Shown one piece after another: positions 53,451 through 62,785 of a stretch of 64,000 nucleotides of DNA. Position numbers and translations under genes: made by a program. The notes below the pieces were generated by a model. That model did no database searches, had not been told where the DNA came from, and saw nothing but the letters and a program-made list of their open reading frames with translations. This DNA comes from Synechococcus sp. MIT S9220 (GTDB lineage Bacteria; Cyanobacteriota; Cyanobacteriia; PCC-6307; Cyanobiaceae): contig NZ_CP047958.1 of the NCBI RefSeq assembly GCF_014304815.1, positions 1,240,001-1,304,000 on the forward strand, in the 5' to 3' direction. Position 1 is the first letter of the stretch. Each line of letters begins with the position of its first letter.

Positions 53451-55590
53451 ACCAAGTGGGTTAGCCCTGCTGACGATTCATCAGCAGGATCGTTCTGAGC
53501 GCACCCTGCCTCTGCACGGCGAGGGCTATCGGATTGGACGCGATCCAGACGTGGAGATCCGCATCGACCATGCGGCAGTCAGTCGCCTACATGCGCTGCT
53601 ACAGAAGCAAGGCCGACACTGGATTCTCAAAGATCAAGGGTCAACCAACGGAGTGTGGTGGCAAGGGCGACGTGTGCAACAGCTGGTGCTCCAGAACGGC
53701 GATTGCATCAGGTTTTCCCCGACCCAAGACACCGATACCCCCTGGATTGGTTTTGAGAACCCGAGCCAACGATTGCATCAGCGCATTCGGAAGTCATTGG
53801 GGATCTGCATCCTGGGCTGCCTGGGCGGGGCAGGACTGCTCCTCGCTCTGGCCACAATCAACGTGCCGGTGCGTGGACGACTGGCCAGCGTTCGCGGACC
53901 ACTGGCCATCTACGACGGCAACAACAAACCGCTCAAGTCGGTGGATTCCAATCGACACCGTGAACTGAACAGCCTCGACGCATTTTCTCCGTTGTTGGTC
54001 GATGCCTTGCTCAGCAGTGAGGACAACCGCTTCTGGTGGCATCCAGGGGTTGATCCGATCGGAAGCTTGCGTGCCTTCGCCGCCAACCTGGCCGGCGGAC
54101 GAGTTCTCGAAGGTGGCAGCAGCCTCACCCAGCAATTAGCTCGGAGCCTCTACCCCAACCTGGTCGGAGAGGGCGACACACTGGGCCGTAAATGGCGCGA
54201 ACTGCTCGTGGCGCTGCAGCTGGAAAGCCGTTTCAGCAAAGGCGAGCTGCTGCTGAGCTACCTCAACAGGGTCTACCTCGGGGTGGGCTGGGGATTCGAA
54301 GACAGCGCTCAAACCTTTTTTGATCAATCAGCGTCTGATCTGAGCGTTGAACAAGCCGCTCTGCTGGTGGGACTATTGCCATCACCCAATGGTCACGATC
54401 CCTGCCGTCACCCCCAGCGAGCCCTTGAAGCTCGCAACCGCGTGCTCAACAAGATGGCGGATTCCGGTCGACTTTCACTCGACGCCGCTCGTCTGGCACG
54501 ACGTCAACCCATCCAGCTCGCACCCCAGGCCTGCAGCAGGACTACTCTGACCCGATCAGCACCCTTTTACACCGATCAGGTGCGCAGGGACCTGACGGCA
54601 CTTGTGGGTCCGGAGGTTGCCGCTGAAGGGAATTTCCTGATCGAAACCCACCTTGACCCCGTGCTGCAGTCGGTTGTTGAACGACAACTGCGCAATGTAA
54701 TCAGCAATGCCGGAGGACTCGGCGTGAGTGAAGGGGCCGCCGTGGTGATCGACAGCAGCACAGGCGGAGTCCTGGCGATCGCCGGCGGACGTGACTATCG
54801 CTTCAGTCAGTTCAATCGAGCCTCCATGGCCCTGAGGCAGCCAGGCAGCACCTTCAAGCTGATGACTTACCTGGCGGCCCTGGAAAGGGGAATCAAACCC
54901 AGCGAAACCATTGACTGCAGTCCTCTGAACTGGAGAGGGCAACGCTTTGAAAGCAGCTGCAAAGGTCGCCTCAGCCTCACCAACGCCTTTGCATCCAGCA
55001 ACAACACTGCGGCTCTGCGACTGGCACAGCGGGTGGGACTTGAACAGGTGGTTCGCCAAGCCAGAGCCCTGGGCATCACCACACCGCTTGATCCAGTTCC
55101 TGGACTCGCACTCGGCCAGAGCGAAGTGCGACTGATTGAGCTGACTGGAGCCTATGCAGCCATTGTCAACAAGGGGGAATGGAGACCCCCCAACACGATT
55201 CGTCGTCTGCTCGATGCGGAAACATGTCGCGAGGACAATCTGCGTGGCTGCGGAAGCCTTGCTGGCGACGATCAGCGCCAGGTGAACACTGGACGCCAGG
55301 CTGTCCGCAGCGACAGTGCGGCTCAGATGCAGTCCTTGCTGCGCGCGGTTGTGCGCAGTGGCACCGGCACTGCTGCATCGCTAGGGGGACAGGAAGGAGG
55401 CAAAACCGGAACCACCAATGAAGGCCGGGATCTGCTGTTCGTGGGCTATGAACCCTCGCGGCGCTGGGTGCTTGGCATCTGGCTCGGCAATGACGACAAC
55501 AGCCCCTCCAGAAGCTCCAGCGCCCTTGCGGCATCGCTCTGGGCTGACATCATCCGCGCGGCGGGACGAGGAGGGCTCAACGAAGGATGA
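53431..55590 (+). CDS. Class A penicillin-binding protein with N-terminal FHA domain
   Basis: 719 residues from ATG 53431. An FHA domain occupies about residues 10-100 (GYRIGRDPDVEIRIDHAAVS and QGSTNGVWWQGRRV), then a membrane helix (LGICILGCLGGAGLLLALA). The glycosyltransferase part has SSEDNRFWWHPGVDP and EGGSSLTQQLARSL. The transpeptidase part has SxxK in PGSTFKLM, SxN in SSNNTAAL, and KTG in GGKTGTTNEG. It polymerises and cross-links peptidoglycan. The cytoplasmic FHA domain binds phosphothreonine, suggesting kinase control. Overlaps lspA and the GTPase gene. Confidence 0.94.
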   Translation: MSRATAEPSGLALLTIHQQDRSERTLPLHGEGYRIGRDPDVEIRIDHAAVSRLHALLQKQGRHWILKDQGSTNGVWWQGRRVQQLVLQNGDCIRFSPTQDTDTPWIGFENPSQRLHQRIRKSLGICILGCLGGAGLLLALATINVPVRGRLASVRGPLAIYDGNNKPLKSVDSNRHRELNSLDAFSPLLVDALLSSEDNRFWWHPGVDPIGSLRAFAANLAGGRVLEGGSSLTQQLARSLYPNLVGEGDTLGRKWRELLVALQLESRFSKGELLLSYLNRVYLGVGWGFEDSAQTFFDQSASDLSVEQAALLVGLLPSPNGHDPCRHPQRALEARNRVLNKMADSGRLSLDAARLARRQPIQLAPQACSRTTLTRSAPFYTDQVRRDLTALVGPEVAAEGNFLIETHLDPVLQSVVERQLRNVISNAGGLGVSEGAAVVIDSSTGGVLAIAGGRDYRFSQFNRASMALRQPGSTFKLMTYLAALERGIKPSETIDCSPLNWRGQRFESSCKGRLSLTNAFASSNNTAALRLAQRVGLEQVVRQARALGITTPLDPVPGLALGQSEVRLIELTGAYAAIVNKGEWRPPNTIRRLLDAETCREDNLRGCGSLAGDDQRQVNTGRQAVRSDSAAQMQSLLRAVVRSGTGTAASLGGQEGGKTGTTNEGRDLLFVGYEPSRRWVLGIWLGNDDNSPSRSSSALAASLWADIIRAAGRGGLNEG

Positions 55591-57185
55591 AGGGATCGAC
55601 ACGCTGGATTCTGTTTGGAGCCGCCGGTCTGATCGCCCTCATGGTGATTGGCCTTGTGCTGCAGGGAATCCGAAACCTGCTCTGGGATCTGAGTTACTGG
55701 CTGCCTCCCTGGCTGGTCGGCCCGGTGCTGCTGATCGGAACGGTTCTGCTGGTGGCGGTCGTCATTCAGGTTGGCCTGCCATGGCTGCGTCAGTGGCGCA
55801 CACAGCGTCAACGTCGGGACGCGTCAACGCCTCAGAACAGACCGGCACCGACGAGCAGTCGAGATGCAGCAGAACAGAGCCTGTCAAGCGTGGATCGTCT
55901 GCTGGAACGACTTCAGAACGATGTTGCACGTGAGTCTCTCCTGCAGGAACGGCAACGGGTCGCCAGGGAACTGGAACGCGGTGATCTCGTGCTTGTGGTC
56001 TTCGGTACCGGCTCCAGTGGCAAAACGTCTCTGATCCGTGCCCTGCTCAAAGAGATCGTCGGTGATGTCGGTGCCGCCATGGGCTCCACCAGTGAAAGTC
56101 GCAGCTACCGGCTTCGGCTCAAAGGTCTCGAGCGTGGGGTGCTTCTGGTGGACACGCCGGGAATCCTTGAAGCAGGTCAGGAAGGGAGGGGACGCGAGCA
56201 AGAAGCACGTCGCCAAGCCAGCAGAGCCGATCTGATGATCGTTGTGGTGGATGGCGATCTGCGCAAGAGCGAACTCAATGTGGTTCAGAGCCTGTCAGGA
56301 CTGGGCAAGCGTCTCGTGCTGGTGCTCAATAAATGTGATCTCAGAGGTGAGGAGGAGGAACGCCGGTTGCTCCAGCTGTTGCGGCAACGCTGCACGGAAT
56401 GGCTGCAACCGAACGATGTCATTCCTGCCAGTGCACGCCCCCAGTCTCTGCCTCGCCCTGGCCAACGGCCCGTTCAGCCACCAGCCGAGATCGGGCTGCT
56501 GGTGAGACGGTTAGCCGCAGTGCTGCATGCCGATGGCGAGGAACTGCTGGCAGACAACATCCTCTTGCAATGCAGAGATCTGGGCTCGGCCGGTCGGGAT
56601 CTTCTCGACCGACAGCGCACCGATGAAGCCCAGAGAATCATTGATCGCTACACGTGGATCAGTGCGGGTGTCGTCGCCGCCACGCCACTGCCTGGAGTGG
56701 ATTTACTGGGCACCGCTGCTGTGAATGCCCAGATGGTGATGGAAGTGGGAGCGGTGTATGGCATCCAACTGACGCGGAGCAGGGCTCAGGAGCTGGCCGT
56801 CTCGGTGGGTCGGACCCTTGCGGGGCTGGGTGTGGTCAAAGGCGGAGTGGCTCTGATCGGCACCGCACTGAGTGTGAACCTGCCGACCCTGTTACTCGGT
56901 CGGGCGGTGCAGGGTGTGGCAGCCGGATGGCTCACCAGAATCGCGGGTGCCAGTTTCATGACCTATTTCCAACAGGATCAGGACTGGGGCGATGGCGGAG
57001 TTCAGGACGTGGTTCAGCACCACTACGAGCTCAACCAGCGGGATCGCTCCCTGCAGGACTTTCTGCAGGCGGCACTGCGGCGGGTTGTGGAGCCCCTCCA
57101 GCAGGAGGCAAAGAAACGACTTCCGCCCCGGCCAGGGCCTCGGGCGGCGGAGGACGCATCGGACCGCGGCTATCGAGAACCGTGA
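55587..57185 (+). CDS. Membrane-anchored GTPase with DUF697-type C-terminus
   Basis: 532 residues. Two N-terminal helices (IALMVIGLVLQGIRNLLWDL; LVGPVLLIGTVLLVAVVIQV), then a GTPase domain: G1 GTGSSGKTSLIRAL, G3 VDTPGILEAG and G4 VLNKCDLRG. The C-terminal half has the DUF697 hydrophobic helices (AATPLPGVDLLGTAAVNAQM, VKGGVALIGTAL). Known relatives in cyanobacteria are uncharacterised. The last 50 or so residues turn proline/arginine-rich and overlap an antisense gene, so this tail may be poorly conserved. Overlaps the penicillin-binding protein gene by 4 bases. Confidence 0.88.
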   Translation: MKGSTRWILFGAAGLIALMVIGLVLQGIRNLLWDLSYWLPPWLVGPVLLIGTVLLVAVVIQVGLPWLRQWRTQRQRRDASTPQNRPAPTSSRDAAEQSLSSVDRLLERLQNDVARESLLQERQRVARELERGDLVLVVFGTGSSGKTSLIRALLKEIVGDVGAAMGSTSESRSYRLRLKGLERGVLLVDTPGILEAGQEGRGREQEARRQASRADLMIVVVDGDLRKSELNVVQSLSGLGKRLVLVLNKCDLRGEEEERRLLQLLRQRCTEWLQPNDVIPASARPQSLPRPGQRPVQPPAEIGLLVRRLAAVLHADGEELLADNILLQCRDLGSAGRDLLDRQRTDEAQRIIDRYTWISAGVVAATPLPGVDLLGTAAVNAQMVMEVGAVYGIQLTRSRAQELAVSVGRTLAGLGVVKGGVALIGTALSVNLPTLLLGRAVQGVAAGWLTRIAGASFMTYFQQDQDWGDGGVQDVVQHHYELNQRDRSLQDFLQAALRRVVEPLQQEAKKRLPPRPGPRAAEDASDRGYREP

Positions 57186-57276
57186 TCAGTCCGAGATACA
57201 ACACACCAATCAGCACTGACATGGCTCCGGTCACGATGGCAACCCAGCGTCCTCGCTTGTTCTGAGCTGCTGGCAT
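57031..57276 (-). CDS. Small membrane protein, coupled to the decarboxylase and antisense to the GTPase gene
   Basis: 81 residues from ATG 57276. One helix (WVAIVTGAMSVLIGVLYLGL) is followed by ITVLDSRGPMRPPPPEALAG, a motif that I associate with a small conserved cyanobacterial membrane protein; the rest is a Pro/Ala-rich tail. The decarboxylase stop TGA and this ATG share a base (TGATG), so the two are translationally coupled. The final 155 bases lie on the opposite strand of the GTPase gene. Confidence 0.68.
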   Translation of the reverse strand: MPAAQNKRGRWVAIVTGAMSVLIGVLYLGLITVLDSRGPMRPPPPEALAGAEVVSLPPAGGAPQPAAVPPAESPAGSDPAG

Positions 57277-58724
57277 CACACCATCTCCCGTGAGCAATCG
57301 TTCAGATCGGCCGCCAGTTGGTCGATCAGAGCATTGGAGGTGTGGGGGTTACCGAGCACGACTTTGATGCGATGCCGCCCTTGATAAACGGGCCTGGACA
57401 CCATGATCTGCCGATCCAGCAGCCGTTGTCGCACAGCCGCGGTCCAGTGATCGCAACGCGCTGGATCAGCTCCAAGCGGAGCACAGGCCAGCAAATGCAG
57501 GGGACCTGATGTGACCTCCAAGACAGAGGAGTCAAGACCCTGTTCCAGGCGCTGACGTCTCAACAGAGCCTTCTCCAGCACTGCATTGATCCCCTGCTCA
57601 CCCAGTTGACGCAACCCAAGCCAGAGCTTGAGGATCTCTGCAGGGCGACTGCCCTGCAGACCCAGTTCACCGCCATGGGCAACGGCGAAGGCGGGCTCCA
57701 TGTAGGGGAGGCCGGTGTGGAATGTCTCCTGAAGAGCTGACTGCTCTCGCACCAGCAGGAGCGACGAGGTCTTGGCGATTCCGAGCAGCTTCTGAGGGTT
57801 CACCGTGATGGAATCGGCCTGGCCAAGCCCAGCCATCAGGTTCGCGGTGTCAGGACACAGTGCAAAAACAGCACCAATCGCTCCATCCACGTGCAGCCAG
57901 AGGCCCTGGTCCTTGCAGAACTGAGCCAGAGCGGGAATCGGATCGATCGCTCCACGCACGGTGGTGCCCGCTGTCGCCACCACTGCGATGCAAGGCCGGT
58001 TGTTCTGCTTCAGCTCCTGCAGGTGCTCTTGCAGGTCTGCAATCAGCATGCATCCCCGGGAATCCACAGGAACACGCCGTATGCCGTCAGGCCTGAGCCC
58101 CATGACTCTGGCCGCCTTCTCCAGTGACACGTGGGCGTCATCACTGATCAGGATCACCGCATTGGGGTCATGGTCCAGCCCCATCCGATGACGGGCCGTC
58201 ACCAGGGCGGTGAGATTGCTGAGGGAGCCTCCGCTCGCGGCGACTCCACCAGCGCCATCGGGCAATTCAAAACGGGCAGCAAACCAGCTGCAGAGTTGAC
58301 GCTCCAGTTGACTGAGGCTTGGTGAGAGTTCCTCTGCCAGCAAGTTGTTGTTGAGTCCGGCACAGATCAGTTCGGCAGCGATCGATGCCGTGTTCGGAGG
58401 AGGGTCGAGATGCGCGAGGGCGCCAGGATGGTTGGGCTGGTAAGCACCATCCATCAACTGCTGAAGATCATCCAGCAAACGGTCCGCCCCGACACCCTGA
58501 GGCTCTGGAAACGCCTCGGGGAGCAGCCGCAGAGCTGGCAGCGGCGATCGTTTGGAGGCTGAACCGAGCCACTCACACAGGCGAGCGCTGGCGTCCTCCA
58601 GGAACCGCTGCAACTGCGGATCCAGGGCCTCTGAAGAGGCAAATGCGGACAGTTCCGTCGCAGTCGATGCCGCCGATGAAGTCCTGGAGGATCCGAACAA
58701 GGAGGAAGCGGAAGGAACAGCCAT
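57276..58724 (-). CDS. PLP-dependent group II decarboxylase
   Basis: 482 residues from ATG 58724 (MAVPSASSLFGSS). The fold-type I decarboxylase motifs are present: PNTASIAAELICAGLNNNLL, ASGGSLSNLTALVTARH, VVATAGTTVRGAIDPIPALA, WLHVDGAIGAVFALC and the PLP lysine in NPQKLLGIAKTSSLLLV. The group contains decarboxylases of diaminobutyrate, aspartate, tyrosine and related amino acids; the substrate cannot be chosen here. Expected to make an amine or a beta-alanine-type product. Coupled to the small membrane protein. Confidence 0.86.
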   Translation of the reverse strand: MAVPSASSLFGSSRTSSAASTATELSAFASSEALDPQLQRFLEDASARLCEWLGSASKRSPLPALRLLPEAFPEPQGVGADRLLDDLQQLMDGAYQPNHPGALAHLDPPPNTASIAAELICAGLNNNLLAEELSPSLSQLERQLCSWFAARFELPDGAGGVAASGGSLSNLTALVTARHRMGLDHDPNAVILISDDAHVSLEKAARVMGLRPDGIRRVPVDSRGCMLIADLQEHLQELKQNNRPCIAVVATAGTTVRGAIDPIPALAQFCKDQGLWLHVDGAIGAVFALCPDTANLMAGLGQADSITVNPQKLLGIAKTSSLLLVREQSALQETFHTGLPYMEPAFAVAHGGELGLQGSRPAEILKLWLGLRQLGEQGINAVLEKALLRRQRLEQGLDSSVLEVTSGPLHLLACAPLGADPARCDHWTAAVRQRLLDRQIMVSRPVYQGRHRIKVVLGNPHTSNALIDQLAADLNDCSREMV

Positions 58725-58760
58725 TCTCACCTGCGATGGCACATTGGACGCCTCTGCACG

Positions 58761-59294
58761 ATGGGGTTGGAGGTGCGACTGACACCAGTCGAACTGGAGA
58801 ACACCGAGATCCATGCCTGGATGCAGCGCCTGCTCAAGCGAGCAGAGCGTCTTGGTGAATCGGGAGAGATCCCTGTCAGTGCGGTGGTGCTGGATGCGCA
58901 AGGACGATGCATCGGCCACGGCAGCAATCGACGCGAATGGGCTTCAGATCCACTCGGGCATGCGGAACTCGTGGCTCTGCGCCAGGCATCCTTAATCCTT
59001 GGCGACTGGCGACTGAATCAATGCACGTTGATCGTGACGCTGGAACCCTGTCCGATGTGCGCAGGAGCTCTGGTACAGGCACGCATTGGTCAGGTGATCT
59101 ATGGAGCGCACGATCCCAAACGTGGTGGCATGGGAAGCACAATTGACCTCTCCAAACATCCCAGTGCGCACCATCACATGCAGGTGATTGGGGGCGTGAT
59201 GGAACCTGAAGCATCCGCTTTGCTGGGGCGCTGGTTCAGGCAGCGACGGCAGCGTTCTGGCGGAACCGAGGCAGTTCGGTTTCGAACAGATTGA
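58761..59294 (+). CDS. tadA: tRNA(adenine-34) deaminase
   Basis: 177 residues with the cytidine-deaminase zinc site: HAE in GHAELVALRQA and PCPMC in LEPCPMCAGALVQARIG, preceded by GEIPVSAVVLDAQGR. It deaminates A34 to inosine in tRNA-Arg. It overlaps the 3' end of the convergent aminotransferase gene by 59 bases. Its start lies 36 bases from the divergent decarboxylase start. Confidence 0.93.
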   Translation: MGLEVRLTPVELENTEIHAWMQRLLKRAERLGESGEIPVSAVVLDAQGRCIGHGSNRREWASDPLGHAELVALRQASLILGDWRLNQCTLIVTLEPCPMCAGALVQARIGQVIYGAHDPKRGGMGSTIDLSKHPSAHHHMQVIGGVMEPEASALLGRWFRQRRQRSGGTEAVRFRTD

Positions 59295-60414
59295 GCAGAC
59301 GATCCACATTTTCAGGAGTGGAGTTGTAGCCCATCAGACCGATCCGCCAGATCTTGCCGGCAAGCACACCGAGTCCACCACCGACTTCGATGCCGTGGCT
59401 GTTGAGAAGGTGAGAAGAGAAAGCTTTGCCATCCACATCCTCGGGAATGCGAACCGTGGTGAGCGTCGGCAATCGCAGCTCTTCAGGCACATGCATTTCC
59501 AGACCGAGTGACTCAAGGCCAGTCCAGAGGGCTTGCGCATTGCGGCGGTGACGGGCCCAGGCGTTGTCCAGTCCTTCTTCGGCCAGAAGACGAAGCGCTT
59601 CACGCATGCCGAAGTTCATGTTGACGGGGGCGGTGTGGTGGTACACGCGGTCGCTCCCCCAGTACTGGTTCAACAGAGATACATCCAGGTACCAGTTGGG
59701 GACTTTGTCTTGACGTGCAGCCAGCTTGGCCTCGGCACGCGGACCCATCGTGAAGGGACCGAGGCCTGGAGGGCAGCTGAGACCTTTCTGGCTGCAGCTG
59801 TAGGCCAGATCAACCTTCCAAGCATCCAGGTAAAGCGGAACGCCACCGAGGGAGGTCACCGTGTCGAGCAGGAGCAAGCAATCGTGCTCTCGGCACAGAT
59901 CACCGATCCCTTCCATCGGCTGACAAATGCCGGTGGATGTTTCGGCATGGACCATCGCCAGGATCGCAGGCTTGTACTTCTTGACCCCCGCTTCGATCTC
60001 TTCAAGAGTGAATGCCTCACCCCAGGGCTTCTCAATCACCTGAACGTTGGCGCGGTAACGACCGGCCATATCCAACAGGCGATTCCCGAAGTATCCCTTC
60101 ACAGCCACCAGAACCGTATCCCCGGGTTCGATGGTGTTAGCCAGCGTGGCTTCCATGGCTGAACTACCAGTACCGCTCATCGGCAGAGTCAGGCGGTTGT
60201 CGGTCTGCCAGGCGTACCGCAAGAGCTCCTGCACCTCTCCCATCAACTCCACGTAAAGCGGATCGAGGTGACCGATTGGCGTGCGAGACAGCGCTTGAAG
60301 AACCGTGGGATGGGCATTGGAGGGTCCGGGACCCAGCAACAAACGGTCAGGTGTGTCAATCGGACCGATGGAGGATCGATGGCACGAGTCAACCGAAGGA
60401 TGAGGGTGTGTCAT
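59236..60414 (-). CDS. Alanine--glyoxylate/serine--pyruvate aminotransferase family
   Basis: 392 residues of the class V aminotransferase family: LLLGPGPSNAHPTVLQALS, MSGTGSSAMEATLANTIEPG, VHAETSTGICQPMEGIG, the PLP lysine in YSCSQKGLSCPPG, and the C-terminal IWRIGLMGYNSTPENV. Plant and cyanobacterial members act in photorespiration as serine-glyoxylate or alanine-glyoxylate aminotransferases. Amino donor not determined. Overlaps tadA at its 3' end. Confidence 0.9.
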   Translation of the reverse strand: MTHPHPSVDSCHRSSIGPIDTPDRLLLGPGPSNAHPTVLQALSRTPIGHLDPLYVELMGEVQELLRYAWQTDNRLTLPMSGTGSSAMEATLANTIEPGDTVLVAVKGYFGNRLLDMAGRYRANVQVIEKPWGEAFTLEEIEAGVKKYKPAILAMVHAETSTGICQPMEGIGDLCREHDCLLLLDTVTSLGGVPLYLDAWKVDLAYSCSQKGLSCPPGLGPFTMGPRAEAKLAARQDKVPNWYLDVSLLNQYWGSDRVYHHTAPVNMNFGMREALRLLAEEGLDNAWARHRRNAQALWTGLESLGLEMHVPEELRLPTLTTVRIPEDVDGKAFSSHLLNSHGIEVGGGLGVLAGKIWRIGLMGYNSTPENVDRLLNLFETELPRFRQNAAVAA

Positions 60415-60525
60415 CGGCGAAGCCCGAACCGGAAATCAATGGCGAGAAGCCTACGCATCAATCGGTGAGAAATTGGCCCCAAACGGATACTCCGACGCCG
60501 CTTGAAATGATTCGGAGACTTTCGA

Positions 60526-61050
60526 TCAGCGCTGACGCACGTCACTGGCCGCAAGACCGGAGGCCATGTGCTCAAACGGCTGACGCACAAGCCCGCAACG
60601 ATCCTGAGGAACACCATCATTCAGAAGGCGTTCACACAGGACATCAGCCAGAAGCACCATGCTCCTGACGGTCGGTCCTGTTGGAACACCAAGACTCTTG
60701 TAGGTGTCGTCCAGACCGTTCAGGACGCGCTCGTTGAGAATCGTGCTGTCGCCAGCGATTAAGGAGTAGCTGGCGTAGCGGAGGAAATAATCCATATCCC
60801 TCAGACAGGCAGCGAGACGACGGGTTGTGTAGGCATTCCCGCCAGGAAGTAACAGTTCCGGATCCGCCTGGAAGAGTCTCTGACTGGCTTCACGCACCAG
60901 ATCAGAAGCTTCACGGTTGATGATTTCAACGGCCAAAACACGCACTTCGGCTTCATCGAAGTAGCTCTCGATGCGATCGATCGCAGAACGATCGAGATAG
61001 CGACCCAGCTGGTCGTACTGCCCGATCAGCCCGGTGATGGCATCGCGCAT
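60526..61050 (-). CDS. apcF: Allophycocyanin beta-18 subunit
   Basis: 174 residues from ATG 61050 (MRDAITGLIGQYDQLGRYLD). The phycobiliprotein fold is clear: VLAVEIINREASDLVREA, PGGNAYTTRRLAACLRDMD with the bilin-binding cysteine, and LRYASYSLIAGDSTILNERVL. ApcF replaces ApcB in core cylinders and helps pass energy to photosystem II. The family is normally about 169 residues; here the C-terminus is somewhat longer (RQPFEHMASGLAASDVRQR). Divergent from glnA. Confidence 0.92.
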   Translation of the reverse strand: MRDAITGLIGQYDQLGRYLDRSAIDRIESYFDEAEVRVLAVEIINREASDLVREASQRLFQADPELLLPGGNAYTTRRLAACLRDMDYFLRYASYSLIAGDSTILNERVLNGLDDTYKSLGVPTGPTVRSMVLLADVLCERLLNDGVPQDRCGLVRQPFEHMASGLAASDVRQR

Positions 61051-61264
61051 GCAAGCCCTGTCCACGTTGGTTGGAAGGTAACACCGACAAAGCGATGAAA
61101 CCTGCTTCAGCAAAGGCGATCAAAGCAATCTGACAGAAACGGTTACTAAGTGGCTCTCTGAAGCCACCAAGGGAGAAGGAAGGCAAAAAGGTGCCCGTTG
61201 ATACAAAACAGCTGCGGATCGATATCTACGGTCGGTGCGACTTGTATGGGCTCGATTCCCCGCC

Positions 61265-62686
<1,422 letters not shown>

Positions 62687-62745
62687 CCTCTAAGGCCAGG
62701 ACACCACTGGTTGCAACGGGTTTCAGCTTTCAACTGGATAGACAA

Positions 62746-62785
62746 GTGGATAGAGTATCGGTATTACAGCCGGTGCTCTATCTAT
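62746..62785 (+). repeat. Imperfect palindrome over the integrase start
   Basis: GATAGAGTATCGGT (62749-62762) and GCCGGTGCTCTATC (62769-62782) form a 14-bp inverted repeat with three G-T pairs (11 of 14 exact), around a 6-base centre ATTACA. Wobble extends the pairing into the ATG at 62784. TGGATAGA is also repeated directly at 62735 and 62747. The layout matches the core of a tyrosine-recombinase site, or a hairpin hiding the start codon. Confidence 0.6.

Noticed and set aside
61216-61229. NtcA box candidate GGA-N8-TAC before glnA
   Set aside because: First base triplet is GGA, not GTA, and no -10 sequence sits 22-23 bases downstream; too weak to call.
61051-61264. Glutamine riboswitch (glnA motif) before glnA
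   Set aside because: The conserved GGAAGTAGG-type core is not present in the leader.
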